12,301 nucleotides of DNA from Bermanella sp047628755 (lineage in GTDB: Bacteria; Pseudomonadota; Gammaproteobacteria; Pseudomonadales; Oceanobacteraceae). The position numbers and the translations under genes are program-made. Under the pieces are notes generated by a model. The model made no database searches, was not told where the DNA came from, and saw only the letters and a program-made list of their open reading frames with translations. This document shows positions 7,278 to 12,301 of this stretch, piece after piece. Location: positions 1 through 12,301 of the forward strand of contig JBLHVV010000094.1 in assembly GCA_047628755.1 (NCBI GenBank), given 5' to 3'. Positions within the stretch are counted from its first letter, which is position 1. Every line of letters starts with the position of its first letter.

Positions 7278-8499
7278 TAATGAATTAAAATTGGCAAAAG
7301 ACATTCAGCATGTGTCTCAAGAATTATTAAAGTCGCCATTTTATCCACGACAGGTCGTAATGAATACGGCGCAAGCATGGTCAAATTGGAATGGCTATGC
7401 CAGTGCAAATTATTTTAAAGATGCCTACCTTGAATATTTTTTAACCCGTAATACATGTGGAGTTTACGACGTAACGGCCATGTGCAAATACCGCTTTAAA
7501 GGTAAAGACGCCGAAGCCATGCTTAATCGAATGGTAACTCGTGATGTGACTAAACATGGCATAAATAAAGTTGCTTATAATGTTTGGTGCACAGACAAAG
7601 GTCGTATTGTTGATGACGGCACTATTTTTAGATTTGCAGCTGATGACTTTAGAGTCTATTGCGCTGAACCTAATCTAGATTGGTTTATGATGGCTGCGGA
7701 AGGCTTCGATGACTTAACTATAGTAGAAGAGTCTTGCCAAATTGCTGGCCTTGCACTTCAAGGACCCACTTCCTGCGCATTATTACGTGCTATTGGTTTA
7801 GGTGCGGTAGAAACTTTAAAACCCATGGAAATTGGTCACTACCCTTTCCCTACTATAAAGCCAGCAGGAGAAATTATGATTTCACGCACTGGGTTTACTG
7901 GTGATTTAGGTTATGAGTTATGGATTGAAAACGATTTAGCATTAATGCTCTGGGATAAACTTTTTGAAAAATCCCACCTTTATGGCTTGCGGCCTTTCGG
8001 TGAAGAATCCTTAAATATGGCGCGCATTGAAGCCGGTTTTATTTTACCTGAAGTGGACTTTCATGGTGCCCTTCATACAGTATTACATAGGCATGACCAC
8101 AGCCCATATGAAATGGGTTTAGATTGGATGGTTAATTTAAAGAAGTCACATTTTAGTGGTAAAGCAGCACTGCTAAAAGAACAGAAGAATGGTCCATCAT
8201 GTCGTTTATTAAAACTAGATATTGAAGGAGAAAAGCCAGCAGACAACGCTATATTGTACTCCGACGATAAAGGAAAACATCCTATTGGTTATGTGACATC
8301 AGCACTAAACTCACCTGCCACCAAAGCCAATATTGGCTATGGCTTAGTAGAAAATAAATATTTAGACGGTCCTATTTATGCCGAAATTTATTATCAAAAA
8401 GATTTACGTTGGTATCAAAAGTTTAGGTTATGCCACATTAAAACAAAACCTTTTTGGGCACCTGAAAGGGCTAAATTAACACCACCCGGTGATCATTAA
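7267..8499 (+). CDS. GcvT-like aminomethyltransferase / folate-binding protein
   Basis: A 410-residue protein of the glycine-cleavage T-protein fold. Visible family signatures are GVYDVTAMCKYRFKGKDAEAML (65-86), GRIVDDGTIFRF (112-123, with Asp116-Asp117 where GcvT has its catalytic IDD segment), SRTGFTGDLGYELWI (206-220), LRPFGEESLNMARIEAG (241-257) and a C-terminal barrel region from FSGKAALL onward. Relatives carry methyl or methylene groups to tetrahydrofolate: GcvT itself, DmdA, the O-demethylases LigM/DesA, and the C-terminal domains of dimethylglycine and sarcosine dehydrogenases. It is not the housekeeping glycine-cleavage T protein, as gcvH and gcvP are absent and the N-terminus (about 50 residues) is extended. 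ATG 7267 overlaps the upstream gene by 11 bp and has GAGG (7254-7257) nine bases away. Transfer of a C1 unit from the FAD pair's product to folate is the likely role, with an unknown substrate. Confidence 0.85.
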   Translation: MINNNELKLAKDIQHVSQELLKSPFYPRQVVMNTAQAWSNWNGYASANYFKDAYLEYFLTRNTCGVYDVTAMCKYRFKGKDAEAMLNRMVTRDVTKHGINKVAYNVWCTDKGRIVDDGTIFRFAADDFRVYCAEPNLDWFMMAAEGFDDLTIVEESCQIAGLALQGPTSCALLRAIGLGAVETLKPMEIGHYPFPTIKPAGEIMISRTGFTGDLGYELWIENDLALMLWDKLFEKSHLYGLRPFGEESLNMARIEAGFILPEVDFHGALHTVLHRHDHSPYEMGLDWMVNLKKSHFSGKAALLKEQKNGPSCRLLKLDIEGEKPADNAILYSDDKGKHPIGYVTSALNSPATKANIGYGLVENKYLDGPIYAEIYYQKDLRWYQKFRLCHIKTKPFWAPERAKLTPPGDH

Positions 8500-8611
8500 G
8501 ACTTAATAACAGAATAGAATTAAATATATATATAAAAAAATATTTTGTGATTTTACATATTAATAAGAAACAAGCAGACAACTGGTCGTTTAATGAAGAT
8601 ATTGAACGGTA

Positions 8612-8812
8612 GCAGCTTGTCTGGTGTGCGTTGATTTAAACCCTATTAAAGCAAAAATGTCTAAAGCTGCTGAAACCTCTAATCATACCTCGATAAAGAT
8701 ACGATCACAAAAAGCAAAATCCGCTCATTCAGCTAACCATCCCAGTCAACAGTATGAAGGTTTAATGACGTTTTCAGGCAACCCGAACAACAAAATTGAG
8801 AAGAAAATATGA
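8612..8812 (+). pseudogene. 3' remnant of a Y1 (REP/IS200-like) transposase gene
   Basis: From GCT at 8612 the frame reads ACLVCVDLNPIKAKM, then AAETSNHTSI and later LMTFSGNP. This follows the C-terminal half of Y1-type transposases common in marine gammaproteobacteria, whose usual form is close to ACMAYVDLNPIRAKMA, PExSxHTSIQxRI and LMPFVGNP; the comparison is from memory of the family. The catalytic part with the HUH motif and the active tyrosine is missing, an in-frame TGA lies just upstream (8600-8602), and the protein stops shortly after the GNP motif. The GTG at 8624 has no proper ribosome site. The fragment is convergent with dinB and ends four bases before its stop codon. It is a non-functional relic, not a small gene. 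Confidence 0.65.
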
Positions 8813-8816
8813 TTAA

Positions 8817-9860
8817 TTAGAGAGGCAATGGCAATTGCGGGTTAGCCACAGGCGCTTCTATTAACTTCCCACCCAAACCAATCAACCGGATCGCCAGTTT
8901 GTCACGTATGCTGGCTTCATTTAATAATGCTAAATAGTTTTCGACTGTAGCTTTTTTTTGATGATTGGCTAATGTTGTTACATGAAAGTCTGAAAACTTA
9001 ACTTTAACAAACGGGGCTAGTTTATCGAGGCTTAAGCCTACGCTTTCAACTCGAGTTAAAAACTTTGGCCAAATTTCATCTAATGCTAACGCTATGTCGG
9101 CCCCTTGATTGATGTCTTCAGAGAATGTGCGCTCTATACTGATAGATTTACGCTGGTAATGGGTAGATAAACTTCTGTGGTCAATTCCATTGGCGCGATC
9201 GTGTAGCATCTTGCCAGATTTCCCAAATTTTTTTATTAACCATTCTAACGGTAATTCTTTTATGTGCTTGCAGGTATGCAAACCAAGGTTGTTTAATTTT
9301 TCAGCACTTTTGGGTCCAACACCCGGGATTTTTCTTACATTTAATGCTTCTACAAAACTTTCAACATCTGATGGTAAAACCGCAAACTGGCCATTAGGCT
9401 TATGCCAATCACTGGCAATTTTAGCTAAAAACTTATTAGGAGCCATACCTACCGAGACAGTAATACCCACTTCCGTTTCAACTTGCCGACGGATTTGTTG
9501 TGCAATTAACGGAGCATTGCTAGCAGGAGGAAGCTCTAGAAAGGCTTCATCAATAGATACTTGTTCAAATTGCAGCCCGTATACTCTTAAAATATCCATG
9601 ACTTGTTGCGAGGCTGTGCGATATTTCTCCATATTACCAGCTACAAGCTTTAAGTCTGGGCAGAGTTTTAATGCTTGAGCTGTTGCCATTGCCGAGCGCA
9701 CACCAAATTCACGCGCCTGGTAATTGCATGTAGATATAACACCCCGACGATCAGTTGAGCCACCAATGGCTAGAGGAACATTTCGATATTGCGGCTGATC
9801 GCGCATTTCAACTGCTGCAAAAAAACAGTCGCAATCAACATGAAGAACCTGCCTACCCAC
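8817..9860 (-). CDS. dinB: DNA polymerase IV (Y-family translesion polymerase)
   Basis: A 347-residue error-prone polymerase, close to E. coli DinB in length (351) and sequence. It bypasses DNA lesions, extends mismatched ends and binds the sliding clamp. The catalytic acidic residues are Asp9 (HVDCD), Asp104 and Glu105 (SIDEAFLEL). Phe14 in CFFAAVEMRD corresponds to the steric-gate Phe13 of E. coli. AIGGSTDRRGVISTCNYQAREFGVRSAM (31-58) is the strongly conserved finger/palm segment, and KIPGVGPKSAEKLNNLGL is the helix-hairpin-helix. The last six residues, QLPLPL, fit the beta-clamp-binding motif at the same place as E. coli QLVLGL. Residue 10 is Cys where E. coli has Met. The start is GTG (9858-9860): an upstream in-frame TGA leaves no ATG, and the N-terminus matches the family. 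It has its own SOS-type control region and no partner gene. Confidence 0.95.
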   Translation of the reverse strand: MGRQVLHVDCDCFFAAVEMRDQPQYRNVPLAIGGSTDRRGVISTCNYQAREFGVRSAMATAQALKLCPDLKLVAGNMEKYRTASQQVMDILRVYGLQFEQVSIDEAFLELPPASNAPLIAQQIRRQVETEVGITVSVGMAPNKFLAKIASDWHKPNGQFAVLPSDVESFVEALNVRKIPGVGPKSAEKLNNLGLHTCKHIKELPLEWLIKKFGKSGKMLHDRANGIDHRSLSTHYQRKSISIERTFSEDINQGADIALALDEIWPKFLTRVESVGLSLDKLAPFVKVKFSDFHVTTLANHQKKATVENYLALLNEASIRDKLAIRLIGLGGKLIEAPVANPQLPLPL

Positions 9861-9909
9861 TAAATAGCACCATCAATTGAACACATCAAATAACACTACA
9901 GAATAATAC

Positions 9910-9925
9910 CTGTATTAATATACAG
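9910..9925 (-). promoter_or_regulatory. LexA (SOS) box of dinB
   Basis: CTGTATTAATATACAG matches the gammaproteobacterial LexA consensus CTGT-N8-ACAG, with an all-AT centre and six-base exact inverted arms (CTGTAT/ATACAG). It lies about 50 bases before the dinB start and two bases downstream of the proposed -10, so bound LexA would cover the transcription start. This predicts induction by DNA damage, as known for E. coli dinB. Confidence 0.88.
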
Positions 9926-9927
9926 CT

Positions 9928-9955
9928 ATTATCACTATCTAAGCTGAGATAGCAA
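9928..9955 (-). promoter_or_regulatory. putative sigma-70 promoter of dinB
   Basis: Reading leftward, TTGCTA (9950-9955, four of six) is followed after 16 bases by GATAAT (9928-9933, five of six). The LexA box begins two bases beyond the -10. A six-base inverted repeat, CTATCT-N6-AGATAG (9935-9952), lies in the spacer. Confidence 0.55.
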
Positions 9956-10003
9956 GGTTCTAAAAGGGCCTAATGAGGACTAATACGTTTAAAAAAAGTG
10001 GGC

Positions 10004-10906
10004 TTAATACTCATCAATGAGATCTTCGTCTTCTTTTTCTAAACGAATAGTTACTCGGCGGTTTTGGTAACGGCCATTGAAGGTTTTATTACTGGCTACC
10101 GGATAACGCTCACCATGATAACGAGTAGTAAACATCTGAGGGTTTATACCTTTTTTAATCATATATTCATTCACGTTAATTGCGCGCTGTTCTGACAGGC
10201 GACGATTGTTGTAACGACGACCAAATCCGTCACTGTGCCCGTCAACATATATGGCTACAACATCTGGGTCAGCTTTTATATAAAGTATTATCAGGTCTAA
10301 TTTCTTTTTAGACATAACATCTAAGCGGTCTCCTTTTTTAAACAATATCTTACTTTTTTCTACTTGACGAAAATTAACGGGCAATAAACCTGTGACACAC
10401 CCAAGATAATCTTTATAAAAGCTATTGAAATTGGCAGCCGATAACGCTACACGGATAGGCTGGTCAGGACTGTATCGAGCTTTACGCGTAAAAGTTGGCT
10501 GTAAACCATTTATTAAAGCCAGCATCATTTGATTGGCTCTTTCAGGTTCGACGCTTAACGGCTTTTTAGTGTGCTTGACTTGTACTGAGCCGAGGTCTTC
10601 TGCAAATCGGCTTGGAGCCCAAATCGGCGGCTCTAAATGAAGGCCTGCTTGACCAGGGTTCATTAAGTTTTTTTTCACTTTTAAATGAAAAATTAAATCT
10701 TCGCCAGCTTCATGGTAAAACACAGCTTCACCATAGTTTGGAATAGGCTGTGCAAATACACATCCAAAAATAGAAGGTGTTAAGCGCCACTCTGTCTCTT
10801 CTACTTGTGCTTGAAACGTAAGCGCCATTAAGCTTTGAGTAAATGCACTCAACGCAAAGACAGTCATTACACGACCAAACACGCTCTGCATCATGCCCTT
10901 TATCAA
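10004..10906 (-). CDS. motY: MotY-like flagellar motor protein with OmpA-type peptidoglycan-binding domain
   Basis: A secreted protein of up to 300 residues. A signal peptide is visible (basic residues to Arg12, hydrophobic VMTVFALSAF, likely cleavage after LMA near residue 28). The middle domain begins QAQVEETEWRLTP, with CVFAQPIPNYGEAVF (49-63) and later RVALSAANF, matching the MotY N-terminal domain. Residues about 170-292 form an OmpA-like domain with YVDGHSDGFGRRYNNRRLSEQRAINV-type peptidoglycan contacts (Asp226, Arg241 region). Its only two cysteines, 49 and 160, could form the disulfide described in Vibrio MotY. MotY forms the T ring that holds the stator around the flagellar motor. 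Neighbouring rnt and a sigma-28-like promoter support this over a generic OmpA protein. TTG 10906 has AGG nine bases upstream; ATG 10894 or 10891 would shorten the n-region by 4-5 residues and are real alternatives. Confidence 0.85.
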   Translation of the reverse strand: MIKGMMQSVFGRVMTVFALSAFTQSLMALTFQAQVEETEWRLTPSIFGCVFAQPIPNYGEAVFYHEAGEDLIFHLKVKKNLMNPGQAGLHLEPPIWAPSRFAEDLGSVQVKHTKKPLSVEPERANQMMLALINGLQPTFTRKARYSPDQPIRVALSAANFNSFYKDYLGCVTGLLPVNFRQVEKSKILFKKGDRLDVMSKKKLDLIILYIKADPDVVAIYVDGHSDGFGRRYNNRRLSEQRAINVNEYMIKKGINPQMFTTRYHGERYPVASNKTFNGRYQNRRVTIRLEKEDEDLIDEY

Positions 10907-10959
10907 ACCAAGTTACCTTTTCTACACTGCTTTATAATGTTTATATTCCTATACATTTG

Positions 10960-10986
10960 CTATCGGCTGATTTATAAAAACCTTCA
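10960..10986 (-). promoter_or_regulatory. sigma-28 (FliA)-type promoter of motY
   Basis: Reading leftward, TGAAGGTT (10979-10986), an 11-base spacer and GCCGATAG (10960-10967) match the flagellar consensus TAAAGTTT-N11-GCCGATAA at 6/8 and 7/8 positions with the exact spacer. Transcription would start roughly 45 bases before the TTG start codon. Late flagellar and motor genes are commonly controlled this way. Confidence 0.8.
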
Positions 10987-11013
10987 GTATAATTATAGCT
11001 TGTAAAATGAAAC

Positions 11014-11042
11014 GTGAAGCCTTGCAGCAGTTAGGCTATAAT
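11014..11042 (+). promoter_or_regulatory. putative promoter of rnt
   Basis: A perfect TATAAT (11037-11042) lies 31 bases before the GTG start, with a weak GTGAAG (11014-11019, three of six) 17 bases upstream. It would give a leader of about 25 bases. It is back-to-back with the motY promoter and does not overlap it. Confidence 0.5.
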
Positions 11043-11073
11043 CAGTTTTTTGTAGATATATTTAAGGTTCAAC

Positions 11074-11751
11074 GTGGTCGAAAATCTTGAAAATGCCATG
11101 GCGTCACGGTTTCGTGGCTACCTTCCTGTGGTGGTTGATGTTGAAACAGCCGGGTTTAATGCTAAAACCGATGCATTATTAGAAGTAGCCATGGTTGTAA
11201 TGGACATGGACGATCGTGGAATGCTGATCCCAGGACAGTCTATGTCAGCAAATATCGAACCTTTCGAAGGCTCAAACTTAGAGCAAAGTGCACTGGATTT
11301 CACTGGTATTAACCCCGATGACCCAGACCGCGGTGCTCAAAAAGAGCAACAGGCTCTTGCTGCCATGTTTAAGTCCGTTCGTAAAGCCATGAAAGCAAGA
11401 GGTTGTAAACGCGCAATTTTGGTAGGCCATAATGCCCATTTTGACCTAGGCTTTATTAACGCAGCTATTGAACGACACGACATGAAAGGCAGTCCTTTTC
11501 ATCCATTTTCGTGCTTTGACACTGCCACATTGGCTGGTTTAGCTCTGGGCCACACAGTATTAGCAAGATCCTGTAAACTGGCTGAAATCGACTTTGATAA
11601 TAAATCTGCTCACAGCGCACTTTACGACACTGAAAAAACGGCAGAGCTTTTTGCTTTAATAGTAAACCAATGGAACCGCATGGGTGGATGGGAATGGGCT
11701 GAGCGCAAACATATGAAGCAAGAGCATTATTCACAACAAGAAGAAGATTAA
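11074..11751 (+). CDS. rnt: ribonuclease T
   Basis: A 225-residue DEDDh-family 3'-5' exoribonuclease that trims the 3' ends of tRNA (including end turnover of the CCA tail), 5S and 23S rRNA and other stable RNAs. All catalytic residues are present: Asp22 and Glu24 (VVVDVETAGFN), Asp124 (GHNAHFD), His180 and Asp185 (AHSALYDTEKTA), each shifted by one from E. coli Asp23, Glu25, Asp125, His181 and Asp186. RFRGYLPVV near the N-terminus and NPFHPF/CFDTATLAGLALG-type segments agree closely with E. coli. GTG 11074 has TAAGG (11063-11067) six bases upstream and gives an N-terminal lead close to the E. coli length, so it is preferred to ATG 11098. It is divergent from motY; in Pseudomonas these genes are also neighbours. 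The C-terminal tail is charged and unconserved. Confidence 0.96.
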   Translation: MVENLENAMASRFRGYLPVVVDVETAGFNAKTDALLEVAMVVMDMDDRGMLIPGQSMSANIEPFEGSNLEQSALDFTGINPDDPDRGAQKEQQALAAMFKSVRKAMKARGCKRAILVGHNAHFDLGFINAAIERHDMKGSPFHPFSCFDTATLAGLALGHTVLARSCKLAEIDFDNKSAHSALYDTEKTAELFALIVNQWNRMGGWEWAERKHMKQEHYSQQEED

Positions 11752-12075
11752 TCCTACTATTAGCTTGCGTCTTCATTTCGTGCACATTCAGTTAAATTTA
11801 TATCATTAATTTCTCACATCAGATTTTAATGATATTCTATTCTTATATTAACTTTCGCTAAACTACCCTTCCTATCCAGATATAGAGTAATTATTTATAC
11901 TGATACCTTTCAAAATGTAGGTCGCCACACCATCTTATTAAATGCAAGCTAATTGCATAATATTCAAATAACCCTACACGAGTACAAAATTCCCTAGACT
12001 TATTTGGTAACTTGCACAATATAAATACTTGTAATGGGTGGCAGATTATTGGTTGCCATTCTAGGAACCCTAGTC
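11752..12075. other. intergenic region downstream of rnt, nothing assignable
   Basis: This AT-rich stretch has no ORF I would call a gene and no clear terminator for rnt. The minus strand has a 63-codon open frame (11891-12082) with no ribosome site and no recognisable motif. A small hairpin CTAGG-AAC-CCTAG (12061-12073) has no T-run after it. Confidence 0.6.
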
Positions 12076-12103
12076 TAACCATACCTGCATTTGACTATGG
12101 TTA
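12076..12103. promoter_or_regulatory. 8-bp inverted repeat overlapping a promoter, candidate operator
   Basis: TAACCATA (12076-12083) and TATGGTTA (12096-12103) are exact inverted arms separated by 12 bases. The right arm overlaps the last base of the -35 box and enters the spacer of the promoter at 12091-12119, a typical repressor position. Confidence 0.5.
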
Positions 12104-12119
12104 AGAAGACTTTTATATT
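12091..12119 (+). promoter_or_regulatory. putative sigma-70 promoter
   Basis: TTGACT (12091-12096, five of six) and TATATT (12114-12119, five of six) are separated by exactly 17 bases, one of the best promoter matches in the window. Transcription would start near 12126 and read through the short ORF at 12199. Confidence 0.6.
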
Positions 12120-12198
12120 TATAACAGCTATGTTTGTTGATACTAAAATACATCACATTAAAACTAAAAAATTTAAAATTGTACGTAAGGAGGGGCCT

Positions 12199-12261
12199 TT
12201 GTTTTATCAGAGGTTAGGGACTAACTGTTTAGTTTGGATGTTTTTTTTAGCTACAGCTTAA
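12199..12261 (+). CDS. 20-codon hydrophobic short ORF with a very strong ribosome site
   Basis: TAAGGAGG (12186-12193) sits five bases before TTG 12199. The frame encodes 20 residues: a short polar start (MFYQRLGTN), then a hydrophobic tail (CLVWMFFLATA), ending at TAA (12259-12261). The stop overlaps an ATG (TAATG) whose frame closes after seven codons. A good promoter with an operator-like repeat lies about 80-110 bases upstream. It could be a leader peptide, a small membrane protein, or the start of a gene cut off where the palindromic repeat at 12266 begins. I recognise no family. Confidence 0.35.
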   Translation: MFYQRLGTNCLVWMFFLATA

Positions 12262-12265
12262 TGGA

Positions 12266-12283
12266 TACCCGCATTCGCGAGTA
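12266..12283. repeat. degenerate palindrome TACCCGC-N4-GCGAGTA
   Basis: Seven-base arms with one mismatch around ATTC. The wider sequence GGATACCCGCATTCGCG resembles short palindromic intergenic repeats (GGATACCCGC...GCGGGTATGAC) that I recall from various gammaproteobacterial genomes. Only one copy is in the window, so the repeat status is not demonstrated here. Confidence 0.35.
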
Positions 12284-12301
12284 AGACGATTTAGCTGTCG
12301 C

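Noticed and set aside
8515..8560. A/T-rich hairpin after the GcvT gene as a terminator
   Set aside because: The pairing is only AT-repeat complementarity with no GC stem.
9190..9678. 162-codon plus-strand open frame
   Set aside because: It is antisense to the conserved dinB catalytic region, and its sequence shows no independent protein signal.
11891..12082. 63-codon open frame on the minus strand
   Set aside because: No ribosome site at useful spacing, no recognised motif, and the start lies inside the inverted repeat at 12076-12103; chance in AT-rich DNA is the simpler explanation.
1..12301. tRNA or rRNA genes, CRISPR arrays, prophage or toxin-antitoxin modules
   Set aside because: I saw no tRNA-like cloverleaf or conserved rRNA segments, no regularly spaced repeat array, and no phage or antitoxin-type proteins.

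Overview
The window looks like chromosomal DNA of an AT-rich, probably marine or aquatic gammaproteobacterium. The support is an RNase T and a DNA polymerase IV that line up closely with the E. coli enzymes, a MotY-type flagellar protein, a LexA box of the CTGT-N8-ACAG type, and a sigma-28-like promoter. MotY next to RNase T recalls the rnt-pyrC-motY neighbourhood of Pseudomonas, here without pyrC. I cannot name the genus.

Layout. (1) 1-2752: two same-strand, 281-residue HDOD-domain paralogues, 243/281 identical by eye. They share their upstream sequence and are separated by about 935 bp of AT-rich DNA with short repeats and no convincing gene. (2) 2772-8499: a leftward AraC-family regulator, divergent from a translationally coupled rightward operon of two different PYROXD2/COG1233-type FAD oxidoreductases followed by a stand-alone GcvT-like folate-binding aminomethyltransferase homologue. 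The divergent intergenic region carries a promoter and inverted repeats that look like operators. (3) 8500-8816: the broken 3' end of a Y1 (REP/IS200-like) transposase gene. (4) 8817-9955: leftward dinB with a LexA box directly behind its promoter. (5) 10004-10986: leftward motY with a sigma-28-like promoter, divergent from rnt (11074-11751). (6) 11752-12301: mostly empty, but the last 230 bp hold an inverted repeat over a good promoter, a leader, a very strong Shine-Dalgarno and a 20-codon hydrophobic ORF, then a degenerate palindrome.

How the genes work together. The best candidate for an undescribed system is the AraC / FAD / FAD / GcvT cassette. Known enzymes such as dimethylglycine dehydrogenase and the sarcosine oxidase alpha subunit pair an FAD oxidoreductase with a GcvT domain, so that the carbon unit released by oxidative demethylation passes to tetrahydrofolate. 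Here the FAD partner is a pair of phytoene-desaturase-fold proteins and the GcvT protein is separate, so a two-subunit oxidoreductase delivering C1 units to folate from an unknown methylated substrate is a reasonable hypothesis, not a demonstrated function. The HDOD pair has no visible partner. dinB (SOS), motY (flagellar motor) and rnt (RNA maturation) are ordinary housekeeping or regulon genes whose control sites are visible.
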